This document shows positions 18,190-26,686 of a DNA stretch of 64,000 bases, piece after piece. Source of the DNA: Alphaproteobacteria bacterium (lineage in GTDB: Bacteria; Myxococcota_A; UBA796; GCA-2862545); contig JACKER010000025.1 of the NCBI GenBank assembly GCA_020632925.1, forward strand, positions 1 to 64,000, written 5' to 3'. The notes under the pieces are model-generated. The model was not told where the DNA came from, did no database searches, and was given only the letters and a program-made list of their open reading frames with translations. How positions within the stretch are numbered: the stretch's first letter is position 1; each line of letters starts with the position of its first letter. Position numbers and translations under genes: made by a program.

Positions 18190-18400
18190 GGCCCCCGGTC
18201 TCTGGTGCCTGGGGAGCTGCCGAGGGGCTCGGCGGCGGTCCGAGCGGAGGGCGCCTTGGCGAGCGCTTCCCTGCGCTGCTGACCGCGGTGATGCCGATGC
18301 GGACGGAGGGCTCGGGCCGGGGGGCATGGGCAGGACTCTGCCTCAAGCTCGGTTCCCGGCGGCCGAACAAGCTGCGGCCGTCCGAGCTTTTGGTGCGGTC
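18190..18400 (+). repeat. Degenerate B plus C repeat
   Basis: B traces: GGGGAGCTGCCGAG and GAGCGCTTCCCTGCGCTGCTGACC. C follows, ending in a strong hairpin: AAGCTCGG (18347) with CCGAGCTT, enclosing CGGCGGCCG...CGGCCG. The next gene starts about 100 bp later. No A copy is seen between this and the preceding gene. Confidence 0.65.
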
Positions 18401-18495
18401 CAGCGCTCCTACGCCGCCGCGCTGGCCAGCCACGAACAGAACGTCCGAGCCGACGGGGCGTGCACGTCAGCCCACTGGCGAGGTACGATTCGGAT

Positions 18496-18750
18496 GTGAA
18501 CTCCCCCTCCGACACGTCCAACGCCGCTCATGCCGCGCAGGTCGCCGCATGGGGTCGCATGGGTCCACAACGGCGCCTCGAAACTGCGTTGCGCATGAGC
18601 GATGACCTTCGGCTGGTGGCGCTGGCAGGCATCCGCCACCGTCACCCGGAGTATGCCGTGGAGGACGCTCGCTGGGCCCTATGGCGGTTTATCCTGGGCG
18701 ATGAACTGTTCGGTCGTGCCTTTCCCGACGCACCGGTGCTGCCGGCGTGA
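18496..18750 (+). CDS. Small conserved-type protein paired with a nucleotidyltransferase
   Basis: 84 residues from GTG 18496. Features are RRLETALRMSDDLRLVALAGIR, HPEYAVEDARWALWR and DELFGRAFPDAPVLP. Small proteins of this pattern often precede nucleotidyltransferase-like genes, as here, where the stop overlaps the next start (GTGA, 18747-18750). I do not know the function; an antitoxin or partner role is inferred from the overlap only. Confidence 0.6.
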   Translation: MNSPSDTSNAAHAAQVAAWGRMGPQRRLETALRMSDDLRLVALAGIRHRHPEYAVEDARWALWRFILGDELFGRAFPDAPVLPA

Positions 18751-19301
18751 GCCTCGCAGACTTCCTCCAGCGTCTCGGCCTCGCCCTCGATTCCGTATCG
18801 GTCCCCTACATGCTCGCCGGATCGGTCGCGAGTTCGTTCCACGGGGAGCCGCGAAGTACACAGGACATCGATCTGGTCATTGACACGGACATCGCCGGCG
18901 TCAGGAGGCTGGTCGCTCGCCTACCACCCGATGACTACTACATAGATGAGTCGGCAGCCGTCGATGCCGTTCGTCGTCGAAGCCAGTTCAACGTCATCGA
19001 CCTCGCAACCGGCTGGAAGGCGGACCTGATCATCCGCAAGAGCCGTCCGTTCAGCGTGGCAGAATTCGGGCGACGACAGCATGTGGAGTTCCTCGGATTG
19101 CCGTTTTGGATGGCCTCCCCCGAAGACGTCGTCATCTCCAAGCTCGAGTGGTCCATGCATACTGGCTCCGAGCGACAACTTCGAGACGTCCAAGGGATCT
19201 TGACCGCCAAGCCTGAGGGACTCGACCTCGACTACATTCGGCGATGGGTGGGAGAACTCGCACTTGTCGACCTGTGGCGAAAGGTCGACCCCAGCCTCTG
19301 A
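18747..19301 (+). CDS. Nucleotidyltransferase-like protein (AbiEii/DUF6036-like)
   Basis: 184 residues. The N-terminus carries a nucleotidyltransferase signature: YMLAGSVASSFHGEP followed by TQDIDLVID, with G-S and D.D metal/nucleotide residues. Further on, FNVIDLATGWKADLI and ASPEDVVISKLEW fit the family pattern. Many such enzymes act in toxin-antitoxin or abortive-infection pairs by modifying tRNA or protein. It overlaps the small upstream gene by 4 bp, so the two form one transcript. The A4 hairpin begins about 215 bp downstream. Confidence 0.75.
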   Translation: MSLADFLQRLGLALDSVSVPYMLAGSVASSFHGEPRSTQDIDLVIDTDIAGVRRLVARLPPDDYYIDESAAVDAVRRRSQFNVIDLATGWKADLIIRKSRPFSVAEFGRRQHVEFLGLPFWMASPEDVVISKLEWSMHTGSERQLRDVQGILTAKPEGLDLDYIRRWVGELALVDLWRKVDPSL

Positions 19302-19515
19302 CGTGGCTTGGCGCCCGTGCTCGCTCTGCTCAGGTCGTCCGAGCCTCAGCTCAGGCCGAAAGGGCACGCGGCAGCACCGCTCGCTCGGGTCGTGGCCAGC
19401 ACGCCATCCTCGTTACCAGTGAGCACAACCCCGTTCTGGCCTGTGTCCGCAGCAGGTGGAGGCGCTCCGACCGCGGCGCGGTGGGCCGGGTTCCGCTTCC
19501 CTCCCCCGGGGCGCC
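19302..19515 (+). other. Spacer between nucleotidyltransferase and A4
   Basis: No recognised gene. The last 50 bp (GGGTTCCGCTTCC...CCCCGGGGCGCC) match the left flank of other A repeats. Confidence 0.4.
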
Positions 19516-19960
19516 GCGCTCAACGACGGATGGACCGTGACGCCCCGGCACCCTCCGGCACGAACCCGGAACTCGCTTCAACAGCTGCGGTCAACGCCCG
19601 GATGACCTGCGCGGCTCCACCGCGAAGCGGTCCGAAGGCTGGCGGCGCGGGAGTGCCCTGGGGGAACTGCCGAGCGGTGCACGTGGTGCGCGAGCCGGAG
19701 GTCGCCGTGCTGATGGACGAGGTGGTCGTCGGGGTGAGCGCTGCCCTGCGCTGCTGCAAGCTGGACACCACTGCGACCCGGAGGGCGCCGGGCCAGAGAC
19801 GGGGTCAAGGGCTCGGCCAGCGTTGGTCTTGCCGGTGGAGCGCTGGCGGACCTCGCCGGTGGGCGGGCGCCACCAAGGATGGACGGACTCGGGTTCGAGC
19901 TCGGTTCCCGGCGGCCGAACAAGTTGCGGCCGTCCGGGCAGGCGCCGTACCACGTACTCG
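19516..19960 (+). repeat. A4 (partly inverted)-B-C repeat block
   Basis: The left half of A (GCGCTCAACGACGGATGGACC) is followed at about 19543-19630 by the right half of A plus the start of B in inverted orientation; B then resumes directly (TCCGAAGGCTGGCGGCGCGG). In the restored order the stem GATGGACC/GGTCATC with a bulged G matches A3. C follows to about 19940 and ends in GGCGGCCGAACAAGTTGCGG, a hairpin. Confidence 0.65.
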
Positions 19961-20024
19961 GACGGCAACGTAGAGATTATCGGGGTGGGCGCCACCATAC
20001 ACCGTGGCGCGGTCTGCTCGATCC

Positions 20025-21043
20025 GGTTGACGCGGTGATCTTGGCATGTGATCCGGCACCCTCCGGAGGTGGCCATGCCGAGACCGTACCCCGTAGCGCT
20101 GCGACAGCGGGTGATCGCCGCGCACGACCAGGGCGAAGGGACGTACGAGGAACTCGCCGAGCGGTTCATGGTGGGTCGCGCGACGGTCAACCGCTGGATC
20201 AGCCGCTCGCGTTCGACAGGATCCGTCCTGCCATCACCGATGGGCGGAGCCAGGCACGAACGGAAGGTGACCGAAGAGGGCGAGACGTTCGTGCGCGAGC
20301 TGCTGGACGCCATGCCCGAGAGCACACAACGCGAGCTTGCGGACGCGTACGAGGAAGAATTCGGTGTGAAACTCCATCGGTCCACGATGGGACGGAGCGT
20401 GAAGCGCATGGGCTTCACGAGAAAAAGGGGGCGCTGAGACCCTTCAAGGCTGACCAGGACGATGTCGTCGCCGAACGTGAGGCGTTCATCGCCGCCATGC
20501 ACAACCTCGATCCGAGGAAGCTGGTCTTTCTCGACGAGTCCGGGTTCAAGACGAACCTCCACCGAAACTACGGTTGGGCTCCCCTGGGCGAGCGGCCGAT
20601 CATCTACGGCGACAAGTTCGGGAAGAACGTCACCATCATCGGTGCGATCGCGATGGACGGTCTTCGCGCCGCTCGTGCATTCGAAGGCACACTCGACGGC
20701 CCCGGGTTCGTCAGCTTTTTGGCCGACGATCTTGGCCCAGCGCTGGTCGAAGGCGACATCGTGGTCATGGACGGTCCGCGGCTTCACCGCGTGGACGGCG
20801 TGGTGGAGGCACTCGCGGCACATGGCGCTACGCCGCTGTACCTGCCGCGGTACTCGCCGGAGCTGAACCCAATCGAGATGTGCTGGTCGTTGCTCAAGGC
20901 CTGGGTGCGAACCCGCGCTCCTCGCGTCGCACGCCGTCTTGTGGATGCCGTGGGAGAGGCCTGGGGAAAGGTCACATCCACCCTGTGCGAGTCGTGGATC
21001 AGGCACTGCGGCTACGCCGTAGGCTCAACATGATCGCGCAACG
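20025..21043 (+). mobile_element. IS630-family element
   Basis: Imperfect ends: CGGTTGACGCGGTGATC on the left and CATGATCGCGCAACGG on the right, which are partly inverted matches. They enclose a two-frame transposase. Boundaries are approximate. It sits directly after a C repeat. Confidence 0.6.
20075..21033 (+). CDS. IS630 family transposase (two frames, likely -1 frameshift)
   Basis: The first frame (20075-20437) encodes the HTH part: PYPVALRQRVIAAHDQGEGT and LAERFMVGRATVNRWISR. The second, in the -1 frame, encodes the DDE_3 domain: KLVFLDESGFKTNLHRNYGW (D), GDIVVMDGPRLHR (D) and YSPELNPIEMCWSLLK (E). The join is on the run AGAAAAAGGGGGC at about 20421-20433. IS630 elements often use programmed frameshifting here, so the gene may be functional; a lost A would look the same. 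Together about 319 residues, normal for the family. Confidence 0.8.
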
Positions 21044-21128
21044 GTGTAATGTTCATCGGCGCGAAGCAGCCCATCCGTGAGTATTCTCCCAAGCGTTGCG
21101 GCGAACCCGAACATGGAGGAAAGAAACA

Positions 21129-21278
21129 ATGACGCCATCTGAGTTCGAGAAGGAGCTTGCCGAAGCGGAGGCCGGTAGCCCTGTCAGCCAGGCGTACTTG
21201 GGCGGCCTACTCATGTACGGAGCGGGTGTGCCAGTCGACTATGCCCTCGCCTTCCGCTTGCTCAGCAAGGCTCACGCA
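21129..21278 (+). pseudogene. Sel1-repeat protein, N-terminal fragment
   Basis: ATG 21129 opens MTPSEFEKELAEAEAGSPVS and QAYLGGLLMYGAGVPVDYA, then ALAFRLLSKA. This is a Sel1-like repeat (A...G....YG.GV..D...A...L.KA). After about 48 residues the frame enters sequence that belongs to an opposite-strand gene, so the rest was lost at a rearrangement near 21278. GGAGGAAAGAAAC upstream is a good ribosome site. The GC is lower than the right-hand side. Confidence 0.7.
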
Positions 21279-21555
21279 TGGTCGGGCCCGGGTACACGCC
21301 GTTGTAGAGGCGCGCGCAGTGCCGCTGGCCGTCGAGCGTGACCTCGCTGGCCGCCAACGTCAGGTGGAGCACGCCGTCGGCGTCGGGCTGCAGGACGGTC
21401 GGGTCGTGGAACGTCTCCTCGACGCAGCGCCTGTCCGCGAGGGTCGTGCAGGTCGCGGTGGACGTGCTGCTGCCCGTCGGGCCTCCGTCCGTCGCCTCCT
21501 GGCCGCCCTTGCAGGCCCAGCTCCCCAGCCACAGCACCACCACCCACCCGCGCAT
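21262..21555 (-). pseudogene. Lipoprotein fragment with multicopper-oxidase-like start
   Basis: From ATG 21555 the leader MRGWVVVLWLGSWACKGG carries a lipobox-like WAC, then a Thr/Ser linker. It ends at the junction with CARLYNGVYPGPTMRE; YNG..PGPT is the first conserved motif of multicopper oxidases. The remaining domains are absent because the gene is fused to a Sel1 fragment on the other strand at about 21278. Family assignment rests on that single motif. Confidence 0.5.
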
Positions 21556-21847
21556 GGAACCCCCGTGGGTGGCACGATGCCTCGGGCGGCGGGGCGGCTC
21601 GATGCCCGAAGACGGGCAGGGCTGCCCGATCGCTACGGGCGCTGGTGCCGAGCCTCCGGCTGCCGGGAGACGGCTGGACCGCGGACGACGTGGTGCCGGT
21701 CCTGCCCGACGTATGTGGCTGGTCGCCCGCGAGGTCATCTGTCGGCGCGTGGCCCTCGTCGAGCTGCTGGAGGACATCGCGCACATGCTGGAGGCGGTCG
21801 GCGCGATGCAGTAGCGGTCGCGCGACGCAGCCCGATCGAACCTCCGC

Positions 21848-24800
21848 CTACCGCGAGCGGCCGACGTAGACGTAGGCCGCGCCCTGGTCGGTCAGCCCCT
21901 GGTCCTTCGCCCACGCACCCACGATCACGTCCGCGTGGCCATCTCCGTCGGTGTCACCCGCGCCTGCCACCCGAGAGCCGAAGCCCGCGTGGGCTTCCTG
22001 GCCCTCCGCGGTCCAGGTGGGCGATCGCGCGAGGCCGTCGGCAGAGCCCAGGAACAGTGACGCCGTACCCTCCATCCACTGCCCGTTCGAGGCGCCGTTC
22101 GCGCCGACCAGCAGATCGTCGTAGCCGTCCCCGTCGACGTCTCCGGCCGAGGAGACGGACCAGCCGAACCCGTCGTTCGGGAGACGCCCGGTGGCCGACC
22201 AATCCGGGGTCGCGGACAAGCCCAGTGATGAGCCGAAGAAGACGTGCACCGCGCCTGCGTCGACCGACGGGTGGTCCTCCTCGGGCGCGCCGACCACGAC
22301 ATCGTCGAAACCGTCTCCGTTCACGTCCCCCGCGGACGCGATGGCGTACCCGAACCACCCACCGGGATCGCCGCTGGCCGTCCAATCGGGCGTGAGCGAC
22401 GGCCCGGTGGCCGATCCGAGGTAGAGCGCCGCGCCGTCGTCCTGGGCACCATTGCCCGCTGCCCCCACGAGGAGGTCGTCGAAGCCGTCCCCATCGACGT
22501 CTCCCGCTCGGGCGACCAGCCGCCCGTCCACCTGGAACGTCGGCGTCGCCGGCAGGCCCAGTGGAGACCCCATGAAGACGTCGGCCAGGCCGTCCGAGGA
22601 GCCCGACGCCGCGATCACCACGTCCGAGAACCCGTCCCCGTCGAGGTCCGCTGCCACCGCCGAGCTCCCGAAGGCCGCGTGGGGCTCGTCGCCGGCCATC
22701 TCCCAGGTCGGGACCGCGGACAGGCCGACGGAGGCGCCGAGATGGAGCCACACCCGGCCCTGCCCACCGTCGTACCGGGCTGCCGTGATCAGCACGTCGT
22801 CGAAGCCGTCGCCGTCGACGTCGCCCGCCGACACCACCTCTCCGAGCTCGGCGCCAGCCTGCCCGCCCGTGGTCGTCCACACGGGGGATGCCGCGAGCCC
22901 TGCCGCCCGCCCCCGGTACAGCGCGGCCGCACCCTCGTTCACGGCGCTTGCGTCGAAGCCCGGCGCGCCGACCAGCACGTCGTCGTAGCCGTCCCCATCG
23001 ACGTCCCCCGCCGGACCCACCGACCGCCCGAACCACGCGCCGGCCTGCGTCCCGAGCGCCGACCAGCCGGCGACCAGCACGTTCCCCTCGCACCCGTCCC
23101 CGAGCCCGTCGTGGTCCGTGTCCGCCTGCGTCGCGTTCCGGTTGCGCGGGCAGTTGTCGCAGGCCGTCGGGACGCCGTCGTTGTCGGGATCGTCCGCGTC
23201 GTCTCCAGCGAAGCAGTCGTCTGCGGAATCGATCACGCCATCCCCATCGCTGTCGGTGGACAGGGGATCGAGGTGGGGCACCAGCTCCTCGCCGTCGAGG
23301 AGCCCGTCGCCGTCGGTGTCCGCGACCGCTGGGTCCGTCCCCAGGAGGAGCTCCGTCCAGGTGGTGATGCCGTCGCCGTCCCAGTCGAGGGTCGGCCCGT
23401 CCACCTCGACGCGGTCCGACTTCACGGACGTGGCTCCGCCCGCTCCTCGGCGAACGATCGCTTGAAGGCCGTAGATCCCCTCCGGTCGCACCGTGGCCGG
23501 CACGGTCAGGGCGAGGGTGGCGACGCCCGAGGGTCCGGCCGTGGCGGCGCCGAGGTCGACCGCCTGCGGTCCGAGATCGAGGCAGAGTCCACCGAGCGCG
23601 GCGGGGCATGGGCCGGGGCTGCCGGCACCGGGTCCGCCCGCGAACCGGACGACCTCGCCAGGCAGCACGCCGCTCGCGATCAGCGTGGCGTTGCCCGAGA
23701 AGGGGAGGAGCCCGACCAGGGACAGGAGGGGGGCGTCGCAGGCGTCGCCGACCCCGTCCCCGTCGGTGTCGACATTGGTCGGATCGAACGCGTGGGGGCA
23801 GTGGTCGTTCACGTCGAGGAGGCCGTCGCCGTCGCTCTCGGCGAACAGGTCGAGGTAGGCGTGCGCGATGCCCTCGTCGGCCTCGCCTCCGTTCGGCTCG
23901 CCGATGACGAGATCGTCGATGCCGTCCCCATCCAGGTCGCCGGCACCCGCCACCGACGAGCCCAGGTCGGAGCCGACGTCGGCCACGAAGGTCGCGTCCG
24001 CGACCGCCGAGGGTCCGGTGGAGGACCCGCGGAACAGGTCCACCCGGTCGCCGTCGGGGGCGGCGACGAGCACGTCGTCGAAGCCGTCGCCGTCGACGTC
24101 TCCCGCGCCCGCGACCGCTGCCCCGAAGTCGCCGCCGGCGACGGAACCCAACCAGGTCCGGTTCGCGGTCGACGACAGGCCGGTAGCGGAGCCCAGGAAC
24201 ACGGAGGCCACGCCGGTGACGGTCTGGTTCCAGGCGCCGACGACGACGTCGTCGAAGCCGTCGCCGTTCACGTCGCCCGCCGACGCAACGGAGGCACCGA
24301 AGCGCGCATTGTCGACGGGGCCCCAAGCGATCCAGGCCGCGACCGGCGACAGACCGATGGCCGTCCCCAGGTACACATAGGCGCCGCCCTGGCCGAAGAA
24401 GCTGACCGCGCCGAGGGGTCTGCCGACGATCACGTCGTCGAAGCCGTCGCCGTCGACGTCGCCAGCACCTGCCACGGACATCCCGTAGTCGCCGTCGTTG
24501 CCTTCCTCACCCGCCCAGTCGGGTGTGGCGGAGAGCCCCGTCGCCGACCCCAGGAACAGCCAGGCCCTCCCGTGACCGTGGGTGTCCTCGTGCGGGGCGC
24601 CGACGACGAGGTCGTCGTAGCCGTCACCGTTCACGTCGCCGGCCGACGCGACGCTCCACGCGAAGTAGCCGTCGAAGTACGTCCCTACGCCGGTCCACGA
24701 CGGGGTGGTCTCCGGGCCGGTCGGGGAACCCAGGAACACGCTGGCCTTGCCGTAGCGATTGTAGTTGTACGCCCCCACCACGACGTCGTCGTAGCCGTCG

Positions 24801-25093
24801 CCGTTCACGTCGCCGGCGGACGCGACCGCGTGCCCGAAGTCGCTGCCGCCGGTCGCCGACCACGCTGAGGTCGACGACACGCCGATCGCCGACCCGAGGT
24901 ACACGCGCGCCTCACCATTCCCCCCGACGATCAGGTCGTCGTAGCCATCCCCGTCGACGTCGCCGGCCGACGCGACCGATGTCCCGAGCGAGGCGGACGC
25001 GTGGCCTCCCGTGGCCTGCCAGGAGTCTCCCTCGATCACCGAGGTGGCGTGGGCGTCGGTCACCAGGAGCCACCCGGCGGAGAAGATCGGCAT
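21848..25093 (-). CDS. Secreted FG-GAP / thrombospondin type 3 repeat protein
   Basis: 1,081 residues from ATG 25093, preceded by GAGG. Short leader to DAHAT. Two sets of integrin-alpha-like FG-GAP repeats, each of the type SVASAGDVDGDGYDDLIVG with the DxDxDGxxD calcium loop, flank a central region. The centre carries thrombospondin type 3 repeats (SDGDGLLDVNDHCP, DTDGDGVGDACD, DTDGDGLLDGEEL, DSDGDGVIDSADDC). Proteins of this kind are calcium-binding, exported and often surface or extracellular. The start lies 244 bp from a divergent BNR-repeat gene, so they may share a regulatory region. DNA of the repeats is itself repetitive. Confidence 0.88.
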   Translation of the reverse strand: MPIFSAGWLLVTDAHATSVIEGDSWQATGGHASASLGTSVASAGDVDGDGYDDLIVGGNGEARVYLGSAIGVSSTSAWSATGGSDFGHAVASAGDVNGDGYDDVVVGAYNYNRYGKASVFLGSPTGPETTPSWTGVGTYFDGYFAWSVASAGDVNGDGYDDLVVGAPHEDTHGHGRAWLFLGSATGLSATPDWAGEEGNDGDYGMSVAGAGDVDGDGFDDVIVGRPLGAVSFFGQGGAYVYLGTAIGLSPVAAWIAWGPVDNARFGASVASAGDVNGDGFDDVVVGAWNQTVTGVASVFLGSATGLSSTANRTWLGSVAGGDFGAAVAGAGDVDGDGFDDVLVAAPDGDRVDLFRGSSTGPSAVADATFVADVGSDLGSSVAGAGDLDGDGIDDLVIGEPNGGEADEGIAHAYLDLFAESDGDGLLDVNDHCPHAFDPTNVDTDGDGVGDACDAPLLSLVGLLPFSGNATLIASGVLPGEVVRFAGGPGAGSPGPCPAALGGLCLDLGPQAVDLGAATAGPSGVATLALTVPATVRPEGIYGLQAIVRRGAGGATSVKSDRVEVDGPTLDWDGDGITTWTELLLGTDPAVADTDGDGLLDGEELVPHLDPLSTDSDGDGVIDSADDCFAGDDADDPDNDGVPTACDNCPRNRNATQADTDHDGLGDGCEGNVLVAGWSALGTQAGAWFGRSVGPAGDVDGDGYDDVLVGAPGFDASAVNEGAAALYRGRAAGLAASPVWTTTGGQAGAELGEVVSAGDVDGDGFDDVLITAARYDGGQGRVWLHLGASVGLSAVPTWEMAGDEPHAAFGSSAVAADLDGDGFSDVVIAASGSSDGLADVFMGSPLGLPATPTFQVDGRLVARAGDVDGDGFDDLLVGAAGNGAQDDGAALYLGSATGPSLTPDWTASGDPGGWFGYAIASAGDVNGDGFDDVVVGAPEEDHPSVDAGAVHVFFGSSLGLSATPDWSATGRLPNDGFGWSVSSAGDVDGDGYDDLLVGANGASNGQWMEGTASLFLGSADGLARSPTWTAEGQEAHAGFGSRVAGAGDTDGDGHADVIVGAWAKDQGLTDQGAAYVYVGRSR

Positions 25094-25337
25094 CGCGCAC
25101 CTCGATGACGAGAGCATACGCTGGGAAGCTGCGCCGGACGCCTCTGCCCAGGAGGAATCCGTCGCCGCCGCGATCCGACCGCCCTGCGTCCGCAGCTGGC
25201 GTCGGACCGTGTCTCGCTCGGCTCGACACGCACGCTCACGCGAGAGCGTGGCGCAATCGTGTAGACTCGATGTCGATGAGACCGTTCGACCCTCTCTCCC
25301 GGTGGGGTGCGCGCCACGCCTGCCGAGTGGAAGCGAC

Positions 25338-26567
25338 ATGATCATGGGGGCATTGTCAGGGCTCACACTGGCGGGAGCGGCCGCGGCCTTCACGCTCGAG
25401 CCGTCGGTCTTCGTGACATCGGAATTCGCCACCCACCTCGACGCCGGGGGCGAGACCGTCACGATAACGTGGGGTTCCACCGGCGCGGCGAGAGAGGTGG
25501 CCGGGGTGACGAGCGGCGATCGGGGCGTGACCTTCGGTCCCAGGGAGGTGATCCAGGCGGTGCCTCCGACGCTGGGCGCCTACCGCCGGTTGGCGCCCGC
25601 CGGGGACGCGGCCGTGCGGCACTCGGCCGACGGCACCATCCGTGTCGTGCTCGGCTCGGTCACGATGAAGGATGTCCGGTTGCCGCCGGTGTATTCGAGT
25701 CAGTACCTGACCATCCCCGTCGAGTACTCCAGCCTCGCGACCTGGCGCAGCGACTTCGGCGGTCCGTGGTTGGCCTCGTCGTTCGTGGACTGGATGACCG
25801 ACCGGTGCGACGCCGGGGGATCCCGTTGCGCGAAGCTGGGCGAGGTGGGGCTCGCGCTCAGCGACGACGCCAGTGTCGGGTGGGCGGCCTACTGCATCGA
25901 GCAGAACTACTACCACCCTGGTCAGATGACGGACGTGTTGGTGACCCCGGTGGTGATGGGCGGGCCAGCGGGGCCGGTCGCGCGGATGTCCGACGTCCCC
26001 GTCCACGGCTCGGACTGCCACTTCCTGGACGTGGCGACGGACGCCTCGGGGAGCACGGTCCTCGTGGCGTGGGGGCCCTACGTGCACCTGACGCGCTCGG
26101 TGGACGGCGGGGTGAGCTGGACCGAGCTCTACCTCCCGTACGAGAATTCGTCCGACATCGAGATCGTCCGCGACACGGGCCTGACGGTCCTCGCCACCGG
26201 AGCGTGGGATCCGTTGGTCATTGGCTCGACCTGGATCCAGATACGCACCAGCCTGGACGGTGGCGCCACGTTCGACCCGCCGGTGGTGGTCGACGCCACT
26301 CCCTCGATCCAGGTGGACCGCGTGCGGCTCGCCGTGTCGCGGGACGGGTCGACCATGGCTCTGCTGTACGGGGTCGGCGGCCCCACCGGCGATGTCGTGC
26401 TCACCGTGAGCGAGGACGGTGGCGGCACCTGGAGCCGGGTGGGAGTGGTGGGTCGGTGGACCTCCACCCCGACCTTCGATCTCGCGATGTCGTCGGAGGG
26501 AGACGAGATCTACGTGACGAGGTACCACCCCCAGGACGGCACCCGATTCTCCCGCGCGGTGAGGTAG
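25338..26567 (+). CDS. Secreted BNR/Asp-box repeat protein (sialidase-like fold)
   Basis: 409 residues from ATG 25338, with leader MIMGALSGLTLAGAAAAFT. Asp-box motifs S.D.G..(T/S)W are visible: TRSVDGGVSWTELY, RTSLDGGATFDPP and TVSEDGGGTWSRV. Such repeats mark beta-propellers, including sialidases. Catalytic arginines of true sialidases are not evident, so an enzymatic role is not claimed. Divergent from the FG-GAP gene. Confidence 0.75.
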   Translation: MIMGALSGLTLAGAAAAFTLEPSVFVTSEFATHLDAGGETVTITWGSTGAAREVAGVTSGDRGVTFGPREVIQAVPPTLGAYRRLAPAGDAAVRHSADGTIRVVLGSVTMKDVRLPPVYSSQYLTIPVEYSSLATWRSDFGGPWLASSFVDWMTDRCDAGGSRCAKLGEVGLALSDDASVGWAAYCIEQNYYHPGQMTDVLVTPVVMGGPAGPVARMSDVPVHGSDCHFLDVATDASGSTVLVAWGPYVHLTRSVDGGVSWTELYLPYENSSDIEIVRDTGLTVLATGAWDPLVIGSTWIQIRTSLDGGATFDPPVVVDATPSIQVDRVRLAVSRDGSTMALLYGVGGPTGDVVLTVSEDGGGTWSRVGVVGRWTSTPTFDLAMSSEGDEIYVTRYHPQDGTRFSRAVR

Positions 26568-26686
26568 GGGGCAGGTCGAGCTTGCGGATGGGTCGGACAC
26601 ACCCGGACACGCGTCGCACCTGTCCGGGAGGCTGCACCCGATACCTTCCGCGCGGTGAACGGCGTGGACCGACCGCGGCGTAGGGC

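Noticed and set aside
15139..20000. Definite integron
   Set aside because: No integrase gene and no exact R' core were found, and conserved B/C spacers are atypical, so only 'attC-like' is claimed.
15000..20000. CRISPR array
   Set aside because: Repeats are long, few, mosaic and unevenly spaced; no short direct repeats with unique spacers and no cas genes.
22244..24868. 874-residue plus-strand frame and a 790-residue minus-strand frame (21954-24326)
   Set aside because: Both are shadows of the FG-GAP gene; the repeated GDVDGDG DNA keeps other frames open.
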